Shown in pieces: positions 1-8,689 of a stretch of DNA of 64,000 bases (positions are counted from its first letter, which is position 1; each line of letters begins with the position of its first letter). This DNA comes from an uncultured Rhodoblastus sp. (lineage in GTDB: Bacteria > Pseudomonadota > Alphaproteobacteria > Rhizobiales > Beijerinckiaceae), in NCBI RefSeq assembly GCF_903903185.1, contig NZ_CAIUXT010000016.1, forward strand, positions 1-64,000, written 5' to 3'. The position numbers and the translations under genes are program-made. The notes below the pieces were generated by a model. That model was given only the letters and a program-made list of their open reading frames with translations. It was not told the origin of the DNA and did no database searches.

Positions 1-26
1 CCGATCTGAATCGCAATCGACGCTGG
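1..26 (+). repeat. Probable tail of an intragenic palindromic repeat element
   Basis: Bases 8-21 read GAATCGCAATCGAC, identical to the terminal arm of the repeat copies at 54.6 and 58.9 kb, and the next bases stay similar. The arm lies in the M23 reading frame as E-S-Q-S-T, the same frame the element shows elsewhere. Only the tail is visible because the window begins here, so the call is tentative. Confidence 0.4.
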
Positions 27-526
27 AAGCGGACGCATTCGAGCACGCCTTCGCCAGCGTCAGTCAAAGCCTCGCTTTGGTCGACGGCCTGCGCCGCGCC
101 CTGCCCCATGCGCCCGTGCGCCAGCCCATGACCGGCCCGCTCGACGTGACGTCGAGCTTCGGATTCCGCACCGATCCCTTCCTCGGCCGTCCGGCGCTGC
201 ATAGCGGCGTGGACTTGCGCGGCGACATCGGCGATCTCGTGCGCGCCACCGCCGCCGGACGCGTCGTCGTCGCCGGTCCGTCCGGCGGCTATGGCAATCT
301 GGTCGAGATCGACCATGGCGCGGGCCTCGCCACCCGCTATGGCCATTTGTCGCAAATCGCGGTCGATGACGGCCAATGGGTCGAGGCCGGCGCGTTTCTC
401 GGCGAAATCGGCTCGACCGGACGCTCGACGGGCCCACATCTGCATTATGAAGTGCGGGTGGACGGCGCAGCCGTCGATCCCGCGCGTTATCTTCGCGCCG
501 GACGCCTCTTGAATTCCGCGCCATGA
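2..526 (+). CDS. M23 (LytM) family metallopeptidase, 5' end outside window
   Basis: The frame is open from the left edge and ends at TGA 524-526, leaving the last 174 residues. The visible part is a complete LytM/peptidase M23 domain: an HxxxD zinc motif (H67, D71 of the visible part, in LHSGVDLRG) and the HLH motif (H146, H148, in GPHLHYEV). M23 enzymes cut peptidoglycan cross-links in the periplasm, or act as catalytically dead activators of amidases; here the metal ligands are present, so activity is likely. The missing N-terminus would normally carry a signal or membrane anchor and often coiled coil. The first codons (8-21) match the tail of the palindromic repeat found elsewhere in this window. 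The product is secure; the exact subfamily is not. Confidence 0.85.
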   Translation, partial: RSESQSTLEADAFEHAFASVSQSLALVDGLRRALPHAPVRQPMTGPLDVTSSFGFRTDPFLGRPALHSGVDLRGDIGDLVRATAAGRVVVAGPSGGYGNLVEIDHGAGLATRYGHLSQIAVDDGQWVEAGAFLGEIGSTGRSTGPHLHYEVRVDGAAVDPARYLRAGRLLNSAP

Positions 527-711
527 CCGGGGTGATTGCGGCAATTCTTTCGCTCGGAGACCGGCTGGCGCATGCGCGTAAGTCGTATCTTTCTTACGGC
601 CGCATTTTCGTCGCAGGTCGTGGGGCTGCGACCATTGCAAAGGTTTCGCGCTCAAATGAATAAAGGAAATGGCCGTGCTCAGGTTTATCGTGCTTGTTTA
701 TTCGCCGATAT

Positions 712-936
712 TTATTTCCGTCCCTGGCGCAACAATTCGTGGAGCCAGTCGGCGTTAAGCGCGCCCGGCGTCAACCAGGTCTTGAGCAAAGCCTCTGGCG
801 AATAGCGTTCCAGCGACTCCATCATTTGTTTTTCAAGCTCCTCCATCGCGCGTTTTTGCATGGGTTCGAAATCCGGCAAGCCCATGAAAGCGCGCGCCTC
901 GGCCGGCGTACAGTCGACATTGACCGTTATTTTCAT
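712..936 (-). CDS. Small conserved protein, DUF6489-like (74 aa)
   Basis: A 74-residue acidic, helical protein that begins MKITVNVDCTPAEARAFMG, with no signal peptide or membrane segment. Its start and the phrase F-x-G-L-P-D-x-x-P-M recall the DUF6489 family of alphaproteobacterial proteins; this comes from memory of the family, not a search. No function is known. A GAGG Shine-Dalgarno sequence lies 9 bases before the ATG. The gene is the last of a minus-strand series, but it has its own upstream gap of about 100 bases holding a perfect CtrA-type box, so it is probably transcribed separately from the acyl-CoA dehydrogenase gene. Confidence 0.7.
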   Translation of the reverse strand: MKITVNVDCTPAEARAFMGLPDFEPMQKRAMEELEKQMMESLERYSPEALLKTWLTPGALNADWLHELLRQGRK

Positions 937-1017
937 CGGAGCGACCTCAGGAAGCAGACAACAAACGCAACATCCTAGGAAACCATAAGCCTGCGCGGGC
1001 GGAAAGCCATTACTTTG

Positions 1018-1032
1018 TTAATAATTAGTTAA
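1018..1032 (-). promoter_or_regulatory. CtrA-type box upstream of the DUF6489-like gene
   Basis: The sequence TTAATAATTAGTTAA is an exact TTAA-N7-TTAA match to the binding site of the alphaproteobacterial cell-cycle regulator CtrA. It lies about 80 bases upstream of the ATG at 936, almost the same distance as the box before the GPR-like gene. The surrounding DNA is unusually A+T rich for this window. Confidence 0.5.
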
Positions 1033-1043
1033 CGACCAAAGCT

Positions 1044-2831
1044 TCAGCTTGCGAGCAGCGCCGGATCGAAGTCTTCGACCGCCTCGGAGCCTTCGCTGAT
1101 CGCGCGGTAAAGCGCTTCGACGCCTGGAAGGACGTGTTTGGCGAAAAAGCGCGCATAGACCAGTTTCCCCTTGAGGAAATCGGCGTCGCCCTCGCCTGCC
1201 GCCAGCATTTGCGCGGCAAGCCCGGCCTGTTTCACCAACAGCCAGTAGCCGGCGACGATCCCGGTCAGATGCAGCATCGGCACGGCGGCGGCGGCGGTGC
1301 GCGCCGGCGCGGCCCCGTTATGATCGAGAATCCAGGAGACGGAATCGGCGAAATGGACCATCGGCCCCCCCAGCGCCCCGGCGAGGGCGGCGACTTCCGC
1401 CGCCCCGGCGCTGGCGGCGACCGTCGCCTCGATGTCGACGATCAGCTCGCGCGCCGCAGCGCCGCCGTCGCGGACGATTTTCCGCCCGATCAGATCATTG
1501 GCCTGGATCGCGGTGGTTCCCTCGTAGATCGTGGTGATGCGGGCGTCGCGGAAATGCTGGGCCGCGCCAGTCTCCTCGATGAACCCCATGCCGCCATGCA
1601 CCTGGATGCCGGTCGAGGCGACGCCGACCGAATTCTCGGTGCACCAGCCCTTGACCACCGGGATCAGCAGGTCGACGCGCGCCTGAGCCTTTTTGGCCTC
1701 GCCGTCGTCGGCCGACTGGCGGGCGACATCCATTTGGCTCGCGGTGTAATAGGCCAGCGCCCGCATCGCCTCGACGCGCGATTTCATGTCGAGCAGCATG
1801 CGCTTGACGTCGGGATGATAGGCGATCGGCTTGCCCGCCGCCTCTCCGATGGGGCGGCCCTGGACGCGGTCGAAGGCGTAGGCAAGCGCCTGCTGATAGG
1901 CCCGTTCCGAAATGGCCACGCCTTCCAGCCCGACGTTGAGCCGGGCGTGGTTCATCATGGTGAACATATATTCGAGGCCGCGATTGGGCTCGCCGACCAG
2001 AGTGGCGTGCGCGCCGCCGTTTTCGCCGAAGGACATCACCGCCGTTGGACTGGCGTGGATGCCGAGCTTGTGCTCGATGGAGGCGCAGACGAGGTCGTTG
2101 CGGGCGCCGAGCGATCCGTCGGGATTGACCAGGAATTTGGGCGCGATGAACAGCGAAATGCCTTTCACGCCCGGAGGGGCGCCGGCAAGGCGCGCCAGCA
2201 CCAGATGAATGATGTTTTCGGCGACGTCGTGCTCGCCCCAGGTGATGAAGATTTTCGTGCCGGTGATGCGGTAGGCGTCGCCGTCGGGCACGGCGTGCGC
2301 ATGCACGGCGGCGAGATCGGAGCCGGCCTGCGGCTCGGTCAGGTTCATCGTACCGGTCCAGGTTCCCGCAACCATTTTCGGCAGGTAGAGAGCCTTCTGC
2401 GCCTCCGAGCCATGATGATCGATGGCCGAAATGGCGCCGATGGTCAGCATCTGGCATAGCGAAAAGGCCATGTTCGAGGCTTTCCACATTTCCATCACCG
2501 GCGTCGAGACCAGAGTCGGCAGGCTCATGCCGCCATATTCCGCCTTGGCCGGCATGGCGTGCCAGCCCTTGTCGCAGAAAGCGGCGAAAGCCTGCTTGAC
2601 TCCGTCCGGCGTCGTCACTGCGCCGTCCTTGCATTGACAGCCGGCGACGTCGCCGGGCTGGTTCAGCGGCGCCAGCACTTCGCCGGCGAATTTGCCCGCC
2701 TCCTCGAAAATGGCGCCGACCAGATCTGCGGAGATATCCTCATTGCCGGGCAAGGCGGCGACCCGGTCGAAATCACCGACCGAACGCAAGGTGAAGAGCA
2801 TGTCGCGAATCGGCGCGGAATAAGCGGTCAT
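1044..2831 (-). CDS. Acyl-CoA dehydrogenase, DmdC/large-subfamily type (595 aa)
   Basis: A flavoprotein that oxidises an acyl-CoA to its enoyl-CoA and passes electrons to ETF. At 595 residues it belongs to the long subfamily with an extra N-terminal helical segment (YxAPxRDMxFxL at residues 4-16) and an extra C-terminal domain, the architecture of DmdC-like enzymes. Family motifs include the FAD region (LTEPQAGSDLAAV), IQVHGGMGFIEE and the IYEGTTAIQ segment near the active site. A GGAAG ribosome site precedes the ATG. It starts 37 bases after the acyl-CoA ligase stop, so the two genes very likely form an operon that activates and then oxidises a carboxylic acid. The substrate cannot be read from sequence: a short or medium chain acid or 3-methylmercaptopropionate are options. 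Confidence 0.88.
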   Translation of the reverse strand: MTAYSAPIRDMLFTLRSVGDFDRVAALPGNEDISADLVGAIFEEAGKFAGEVLAPLNQPGDVAGCQCKDGAVTTPDGVKQAFAAFCDKGWHAMPAKAEYGGMSLPTLVSTPVMEMWKASNMAFSLCQMLTIGAISAIDHHGSEAQKALYLPKMVAGTWTGTMNLTEPQAGSDLAAVHAHAVPDGDAYRITGTKIFITWGEHDVAENIIHLVLARLAGAPPGVKGISLFIAPKFLVNPDGSLGARNDLVCASIEHKLGIHASPTAVMSFGENGGAHATLVGEPNRGLEYMFTMMNHARLNVGLEGVAISERAYQQALAYAFDRVQGRPIGEAAGKPIAYHPDVKRMLLDMKSRVEAMRALAYYTASQMDVARQSADDGEAKKAQARVDLLIPVVKGWCTENSVGVASTGIQVHGGMGFIEETGAAQHFRDARITTIYEGTTAIQANDLIGRKIVRDGGAAARELIVDIEATVAASAGAAEVAALAGALGGPMVHFADSVSWILDHNGAAPARTAAAAVPMLHLTGIVAGYWLLVKQAGLAAQMLAAGEGDADFLKGKLVYARFFAKHVLPGVEALYRAISEGSEAVEDFDPALLAS

Positions 2832-2868
2832 GACGGACTTCCAATTTTAAAATGCAGCGCGGGCCAAA

Positions 2869-4506
2869 TCAGCCGATGGCGTCGGTCGCGCGCGCGGCTT
2901 CGCGCAGGATGAATTTCTGGATCTTGCCCGTGGAGGTTTTCGGCAGCGGGCCGAAAATGAATTTCTTGGGCACCTTGAATCGCGCCATGTGGGCGCGGCA
3001 GAATTCCAGAAACTCTTCCTGCGAGGGATGGGCGCCCTCGCGCAATTCCAGGAACGCGCAAGGAACCTCGCCCCATTTCTCGTCGGGCGCCGCCACGACC
3101 GCCGCCGCCAGCACGTCCTTGTGGCGATAGAGCACGTCCTCGACCTCGATGGAGGAAATATTCTCTCCCCCGGAGATGATCACGTCCTTTGAGCGGTCCT
3201 TGATCTTGATATAGCCGTCCGGGTCGATCACCGCGAGATCGCCGGTGCGGAACCAGCCGCCGGCAAAGCATTCCTGCGTCGCGCGCTCGTTCTTGAGATA
3301 GCCCTTCATCACGATATTGCCGCGAAACACGATCTCGCCCATCGTCTGGCCGTCATGCGGCACGGGCGTGAAATGGGTCGTGTCGATCACGTCGATGCCT
3401 TCCTGCAGCAGCGAGCGCACGCCCTGCCGCGCGTTCAGTTCGGCGCGTCTGGCAAGGCTCTCGCTCTCCCATTCGCCCTGCTTGGAACAGACCGAGGCCG
3501 GGCCATAGGTCTCGGTCAGGCCATAGACATGGGTGATCGAGATGCCCAGCCGCTCCATGCCCTCGATGATCGAGGCCGGCGGCGCGGCGCCGGCGATCAG
3601 CGCCGAAACCTGATGTGAAATCCCCGACTGGATCGCCGGATCGGCGTTGATCAACATGCCATGGACGATCGGCGCGCCGCAGAAATGCGAAACCTTTTCG
3701 GCCCGGATCAGGTCGAACACCGATTTGGGATCGATCCGGCGCAGGCAGACGTTCACCCCCGCATTGGCCGCGACCGTCCAGGGAAAACACCAGCCGTTGC
3801 AATGGAACATCGGCAGGGTCCACAAATAGACCGAATGCGGCGGCATGCCCCAGCTGACGATATTGTTGATGGCGTTCAGATAGGCGCCGCGATGATGATA
3901 GACCACGCCCTTGGGATTGCCGGTGGTGCCCGACGTGTAATTGAGGGCGATGGCGTCCCATTCGTCGTCGGGCGGCAGGCTCTCGAAATCGGCGTCGCCC
4001 TCGGCGAGCAGCGCCTCATAGTCGATTTCGCCGAGCAGGCGGCCGCCCTCGAACAGCGAATCGTCGATATCGACGACCAACGGCTTTGGCCCCTTCAGCA
4101 GCGTGAGCGCCTTTTCGACGATGCGGGTGAATTCGCGGTCGGTGAACAGGACTTTCGCCTCGCCGTGATCGAGCATGAAGGCGATGGCTTCGGCGTCGAG
4201 GCGGGTGTTGAGCGTGTTGAGCACGCCGCCGCTCATCGGGACGGCAAAATGCAATTCCAGCATTTCCGGAATATTGGGCAGGATCGCCGCGACCGTGTCG
4301 CCCTTGCCGATTCCCCTTTTCTGGAGGGCCGAGGCGATGCGGCGGCAGCGCTCGAAAGTCTGCCCCCAGTTATAGCGTCGGTCGCCATAGACGATCGAGG
4401 TCCTGTGAGGGAACACGTCCGCCGCGCGGGACAGAAAGCTCAGCGGGGTCAAAGCGGCGAAATTGGCTTTGTTGCGATCGAGACCGGACAGATAGGCCTT
4501 TCCCAT
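2869..4506 (-). CDS. Acyl-CoA ligase (AMP-forming), FadD/DmdB-like (545 aa)
   Basis: It activates a carboxylic acid to its CoA thioester through an acyl-adenylate. All family signatures are present: the phosphate loop TSGTTGNPKG at residues 181-190, YGLTETYGP at 318-326, the hinge region GWFRTGDL, and the catalytic lysine of STGK (about K528) near the C-terminus. An in-frame ATG at 4593 exists, but the ATG at 4506 has an AGAGGG ribosome site and fits the usual family N-terminus, so it was chosen. It lies 37 bases upstream of the acyl-CoA dehydrogenase. The pairing resembles dmdB-dmdC, but no dmdA or dmdD is nearby, so a general medium-chain or branched acid role is equally possible. Confidence 0.88.
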   Translation of the reverse strand: MGKAYLSGLDRNKANFAALTPLSFLSRAADVFPHRTSIVYGDRRYNWGQTFERCRRIASALQKRGIGKGDTVAAILPNIPEMLELHFAVPMSGGVLNTLNTRLDAEAIAFMLDHGEAKVLFTDREFTRIVEKALTLLKGPKPLVVDIDDSLFEGGRLLGEIDYEALLAEGDADFESLPPDDEWDAIALNYTSGTTGNPKGVVYHHRGAYLNAINNIVSWGMPPHSVYLWTLPMFHCNGWCFPWTVAANAGVNVCLRRIDPKSVFDLIRAEKVSHFCGAPIVHGMLINADPAIQSGISHQVSALIAGAAPPASIIEGMERLGISITHVYGLTETYGPASVCSKQGEWESESLARRAELNARQGVRSLLQEGIDVIDTTHFTPVPHDGQTMGEIVFRGNIVMKGYLKNERATQECFAGGWFRTGDLAVIDPDGYIKIKDRSKDVIISGGENISSIEVEDVLYRHKDVLAAAVVAAPDEKWGEVPCAFLELREGAHPSQEEFLEFCRAHMARFKVPKKFIFGPLPKTSTGKIQKFILREAARATDAIG

Positions 4507-4766
4507 GGTTTTCCCTCTTTTTATCGTTGCCCTCGCGCGCAATGCCGGAGCGGCGTTGGCGCGGAGATTAGCCAATTTGCCGGCGCCCTCCAACTAGCCG
4601 GAAGGCAAAGAACCGCGTTCATATTGCAGAGACTTCCGCGCCGGCGCCGGCGCACGGGCCGGCGCTGAATATAAGGAGAAACCAGGCATCCGGCGACCGA
4701 TCGCCGAAAATTTTCGACAAGCCGGCCTGTCGGGCGACGCGCTTGCGTTCGACCGGGCCAATTCGG

Positions 4767-5246
4767 TCACCCGTGTTTGTCGGGCGCGTGTATTGGCTGC
4801 ACCGACCAGGCCGCCGGTTCGTCGTCCTTGTCGGCTTCGGCCACGGCGATTGTCGCCTGCACCTTGTCGGGCTTGTGATGGGCGGGCGCATAGATGGCGT
4901 AGACCTGCATCGGCGTCGCGCCGATATTGGTGATGTTGTGCCAGGTCCCCGCCGGAACGAGGACGCACCAGCCGTCCGCGACTTCTTTTTCGAAAGTCAG
5001 CTGGTCTTTCGCGGGTCCCATCTGAACCCGGCCGCTGCCGGCGTCGAGTCGCAGGAATTGATCGGTTTCCGGATGCGCTTCAAGTCCGATATCGCCTCCA
5101 ACCGGGATCGACATCAGCGTCACTTGCAGGTAGCGCCCACTCCAGGCGACCGAACGGTAATTGGCGTTGTCCTTCGTCGCGCGTTCGATGTCGAACGATT
5201 GCGGCTGTGGCCCGATGTCCTTGATCCTCTCGGCGGCTCCGCTCAT
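4767..5246 (-). CDS. Cupin-domain protein (159 aa)
   Basis: A single-domain beta-barrel protein. The first cupin motif reads G-(x5)-H-P-E-T-D-Q-F (about residues 50-62) and the second P-A-G-T-W-H-N (about 106-112); the usual second histidine of HxH is replaced, so metal binding may be altered. A strong GGAGGAG ribosome site before the ATG at 5246 decides the start over an upstream in-frame ATG at 5312. No signal peptide. Small cupins of this type act as isomerases, dioxygenases or stress proteins, and nothing here selects one. It stands alone, with 167 bases to folD and 260 bases to the ligase gene. Confidence 0.75.
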   Translation of the reverse strand: MSGAAERIKDIGPQPQSFDIERATKDNANYRSVAWSGRYLQVTLMSIPVGGDIGLEAHPETDQFLRLDAGSGRVQMGPAKDQLTFEKEVADGWCVLVPAGTWHNITNIGATPMQVYAIYAPAHHKPDKVQATIAVAEADKDDEPAAWSVQPIHAPDKHG

Positions 5247-5413
5247 GGCTGATCTCCTCCAGTTTGCCGGCGCTGCGCAGTCCCGCATCGCCCTCGGTAA
5301 TTCATCGCTCACCGCGATGAATTTATCGCGTCATCCTCCGAAAGCGGGAAGGTTCGGAAAACACCCAGTCCTGGCGGAGCGCGTTCGGTGAAACTCAAAT
5401 CTCCCACCGCATT

Positions 5414-6337
5414 CTAACCTCCGCGCGCGAGCTTGGCCGCGCGCAAAGTGTTGGACATCAGCATGGCGATGGTCATCGGCCCGACGCCGCCCGGAACCGG
5501 AGTGATCGCGCCCGCGACATCGAGCGCCTCGTCAAAGGCGACATCGCCGACCAGCCGGGTTTTTCTCTGCCCCTCGGCGTTCAGGCCCTGCGCCGGAACG
5601 CGGTTGATGCCGACATCGATCACCAGCGCGCCCGGCTTGATCCAGTCGCCCCGGATCATTTCCGGCTTTCCCACGGCGGCGACCAGAATATCGGCGCGGC
5701 GCGCCACGGCGGGCAGATCGCGGGTGCGCGAATGGGCGATGGTGACGGTGGCGTTTTGCGCCAGCAGCAGGTTCGCCATCGGCTTGCCGACGATGTTGGA
5801 GCGCCCGACGATCACCGCCTCGGCGCCGGCGAGATCGCGGCCCAGAAACCTCGCCGCTTCCTCGATCAGCAGCAGCGCGCCCGCCGGCGTGCAGGGAATC
5901 AGGGCGCGCTCGACGGCGCCGGTCGCCAGCAGACCGACATTGACCGGATGGAACCCATCGACATCCTTTTCCGGCGCAACGGTCAGCAGAACTTTTTGCG
6001 TATCGATACCCACCGGCAACGGCAATTGCACCAATATGCCGTGAATCGCGGGATCGGCGTTGAGGCGGCGCACCAGCGCGATCAGCTCCGGCTCGCCCGT
6101 CGTCGCCGGCAGGTCATGCTGCACCGAATGAAAGCCACAGGCCTGGGCGGCCTTGCCCTTGGATTTGACATAGACCTGGCTGGCCGGGTCTTCGCCGACC
6201 AGAACCACCGCAAGACCGGGTTTGAAAGGGAGCGACGCGGCCTCGCGCGCCACGCGCTCGATCGCGACCGCCGAGGCGGCCTTGCCGTCGATCAGCAGCG
6301 CCTGTTTGCCGGACGGCTTTACGATGGATGAGGTCAT
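5414..6337 (-). CDS. folD: Bifunctional methylene-THF dehydrogenase/cyclohydrolase FolD
   Basis: It interconverts 5,10-methylene-, methenyl- and 10-formyl-tetrahydrofolate with NADP in the cytoplasm, feeding purine synthesis and, in methylotrophs, C1 assimilation. Motifs: the catalytic YVKSKGKAA region (Tyr-xxx-Lys), GILVQLPLP, the [11 protein letters not shown] loop, the nucleotide-binding stretch [17 protein letters not shown] and the C-terminal [10 protein letters not shown]. The length of 307 residues is normal. It follows the MFS gene by 69 bases on the same strand, so cotranscription is possible. The identification is secure. Confidence 0.96.
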   Translation of the reverse strand: MTSSIVKPSGKQALLIDGKAASAVAIERVAREAASLPFKPGLAVVLVGEDPASQVYVKSKGKAAQACGFHSVQHDLPATTGEPELIALVRRLNADPAIHGILVQLPLPVGIDTQKVLLTVAPEKDVDGFHPVNVGLLATGAVERALIPCTPAGALLLIEEAARFLGRDLAGAEAVIVGRSNIVGKPMANLLLAQNATVTIAHSRTRDLPAVARRADILVAAVGKPEMIRGDWIKPGALVIDVGINRVPAQGLNAEGQRKTRLVGDVAFDEALDVAGAITPVPGGVGPMTIAMLMSNTLRAAKLARGG

Positions 6338-6406
6338 GGCGGCAATCCAGCGGGTCGCTTAATTTTCTTGGCGGAGCCCGGCTTTTCGCAGAGCTTGGCG
6401 AAATTG

Positions 6407-7618
6407 TTAAGTCCCCATCGCATCGGCCTTGCGCAAATTCGGGAAGGCCACGGCCCAGATCGCCACCACCGCCAGCGCGCCGAAACCGCCCAGCAACGCC
6501 GCGCCGACCGCGCCAAGCAGCGCGGCGGCGAGACCGGATTCGAATTCGCCGAGTTGGTTCGAAGCGCCGATGAACAGGAAATTGACCGCCGAAACCCGCC
6601 CGCGCATTTCATTGGGCGTCGCCATCTGCACCAGGGTCTGGCGCACCACCATGCTGACGACGTCGAAGGCCCCGAGCGCCGCCAGCGCCGCCAGCGACAG
6701 GGCAAAGGAAGTCGACAAGGCGAAAACGATGGTCGCCACGCCATAGCCGGCGACGCAGGCGAGCATTTTCAGGCCGACCCGCCGGCGAAGCGGAAAGGCG
6801 GCGAGCGTCAGCCCGACCAGAATCGCGCCCATTGCCGGTCCCGCCCGCAAAATGCCGAGGCCCACCGGCCCGACTTGCAGAATGTCGCGCGCGTAAATGG
6901 GCAAAAGCGCGGTCACGCCGCCAAGCAGGACAGCGAACAGATCGAGCGAGATGGCGCCGAGAACCAGCTTGTTCGACCAGACATAGCGCAATCCCGCCAG
7001 CGGGCTCGTCTCGACCGGGTCGGCGGCGGCGCGCCCCGCGGAAGCGTCAGGACGGCGGATCGCCAGCGCCAGCGGGGCGGCCGCCACCGCCAGCAGCGCA
7101 CAGAGCAGGAACACTTTTACGCCCGCCACGGCGAACAGCAGGCCGCCCAGCGCCGGCCCGGCGATGGTCGCCGCCTGGAACATGGTCGCGGACAGGGCGA
7201 CGGCGCGCGGAAACCGTTCTTTTTCGACGATTTCCGGCAACAGCGCGGCATTGGCCGGGCCGGCGAAGGCGCGCGCCGATCCGAGCGCCAGCAAAGCGGG
7301 GTAAATCAGCCAGATCGGCGCATCCATCGTGGCGACGCCAAAAATCGCCAGCGAGGCTCCGGCCTGACCCAGAGCGGCATAGGCGGATATCTTGCGTCGG
7401 TCGAACCGGTCCGCGACGTGGCCGCTCCAGATCAGCAGGACGATCAGCGGCAGGAATTGCGCCAGGCCGATCAGGCCGAGACTGAGCGCGCTGCCGGTCG
7501 CCGCATAGACATGCCAGCCCAGGGCGACATCGAGCATTTGCGCGGCAAAGGCGCCCAGCCCGCGCGCGCCAAGGAAAAGATAGAGATTTTTCTGCGCAGC
7601 GCCTGTCGAAACATTCAT
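6407..7618 (-). CDS. MFS transporter, EntS/enterobactin-exporter-like (403 aa)
   Basis: A polytopic membrane protein with about 12 predicted segments and the general MFS shape of the MFS_3/EntS group, which mostly exports siderophores, drugs or other small molecules. The conserved loop between TM2 and TM3 appears as WSGHVADRFDRRKI. The start was set at the ATG at 7618, because longer in-frame starts would run into the preceding gene; the ribosome site is weak. It begins 22 bases after the aldose-epimerase-like gene and is probably coupled with it. The substrate is unknown. Confidence 0.85.
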   Translation of the reverse strand: MNVSTGAAQKNLYLFLGARGLGAFAAQMLDVALGWHVYAATGSALSLGLIGLAQFLPLIVLLIWSGHVADRFDRRKISAYAALGQAGASLAIFGVATMDAPIWLIYPALLALGSARAFAGPANAALLPEIVEKERFPRAVALSATMFQAATIAGPALGGLLFAVAGVKVFLLCALLAVAAAPLALAIRRPDASAGRAAADPVETSPLAGLRYVWSNKLVLGAISLDLFAVLLGGVTALLPIYARDILQVGPVGLGILRAGPAMGAILVGLTLAAFPLRRRVGLKMLACVAGYGVATIVFALSTSFALSLAALAALGAFDVVSMVVRQTLVQMATPNEMRGRVSAVNFLFIGASNQLGEFESGLAAALLGAVGAALLGGFGALAVVAIWAVAFPNLRKADAMGT

Positions 7619-7640
7619 GTGGCTGTCTATCAGCTGGGCG

Positions 7641-8516
7641 TCAGCCGTTCCAGATGAATGTGGCGGCGCAGCGCGCGCTTTCGCCCGGGCCAAGGTTGCG
7701 CATGGAAGGCTTTGCAAAAATATCGCCGGCAAATCCTTCCGGGTCGCCATGACCGGTCCAGGCTTCGAGACACAGGAAAGCGGCGCCGGGCCGCGACCAC
7801 AGGGCGATATGGGGGAAGTTTTCCAGCTCCATGCGTAACAGCGGTCTTGCCGCGCCGAAATCGTCGCGGGCGAAAAAATCGAGGCCGGAACTGCGCGCGT
7901 CGAGGAAACACAGGGCTTCCTCGAACAGCGAAGGCGTCAGCGGCAACTCGCGGCCGTGCAGCGGAATCTCCCGGGTTTCGGGAGAAAACAGGCCGCCCGG
8001 CGTAATCAGCGGAATTTTGGGATGCTCCTCCCGGTCGAAGCGCACGAAATGCGGCCCGGTCGCCCCCGGCAAAGGCCAGTTGAACCCCGGATGCAGGCCG
8101 CAGGCGAAAGGCAGGAGATTATTGTCTTCATTGACGACATTAATAACGATGTTTAATTTATTGTTTTGTATGGATATAATTAGTTCTAGCGCGAACTCGA
8201 ACGGGTAGAGCGCCCGCGTCGTTGGATTGGCCGCGAGGCGGAACACCGCGCGGTCCCCCGCCTCTTCGGCGACAACGAAATCCTGCCCGCGCGCAAAACC
8301 ATGCAGGCCGAGGGGATAGCGCCGGCCCTCGATGATAATGCCGTCCCGCGTCCATCCGACGACGGGAAACAAAATCGGCGCCGACTCCGCCCAAAACATC
8401 ACATCGCCCGGCCAGATCAATTCCCTGCCGGCGATTTTCCAGCTTTTGAGTTCGGCGCCGCGCCGGGCGATGCGCGCGACCGCATCGCCCGAGGAGATTT
8501 CGATGAATTCGTCCAT
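7641..8516 (-). CDS. Aldose 1-epimerase family protein (291 aa)
   Basis: A galactose-mutarotase-fold protein of the LacX/YphB kind, which binds sugars and often equilibrates alpha and beta hexoses. Visible motifs are the N-terminal GAELKSW, the R-Y-P-L-G-L-H-G-F segment and C-G-L-H-P-G-F-N carrying the likely catalytic histidine. The start at 8516 (MDEFIEIS) was preferred over an upstream in-frame ATG at 8573 because the fold normally starts here. One internal stretch, 8116-8190, is extremely A+T rich and rich in Asn/Ile codons, unlike the rest of the gene. It heads a minus-strand unit with the MFS transporter and is divergent from the ABC ATPase gene. Confidence 0.8.
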   Translation of the reverse strand: MDEFIEISSGDAVARIARRGAELKSWKIAGRELIWPGDVMFWAESAPILFPVVGWTRDGIIIEGRRYPLGLHGFARGQDFVVAEEAGDRAVFRLAANPTTRALYPFEFALELIISIQNNKLNIVINVVNEDNNLLPFACGLHPGFNWPLPGATGPHFVRFDREEHPKIPLITPGGLFSPETREIPLHGRELPLTPSLFEEALCFLDARSSGLDFFARDDFGAARPLLRMELENFPHIALWSRPGAAFLCLEAWTGHGDPEGFAGDIFAKPSMRNLGPGESARCAATFIWNG

Positions 8517-8689
8517 TGCCCGCCTGCCCGAACTTGAAGCCGCGATCCGACCGTCATTTGGCCGAAAGGCCATTTGCTATAGAATGCCGTCACGCGCGAT
8601 TTTCGCGCCGCCCGCCTTGCTTTGCGTCGCCGCCACGAGCGGACACAAGGCGGCGCGCGAAAGAATCCGCCGCCCCGGAGTCCTGCCGC

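Noticed and set aside
536-711. Short plus-strand open frame after the M23 gene
   Set aside because: It lacks a ribosome site and motif and runs antisense into the DUF6489-like gene; the gap shows only a weak GTCGCAG/CTGCGAC dyad.
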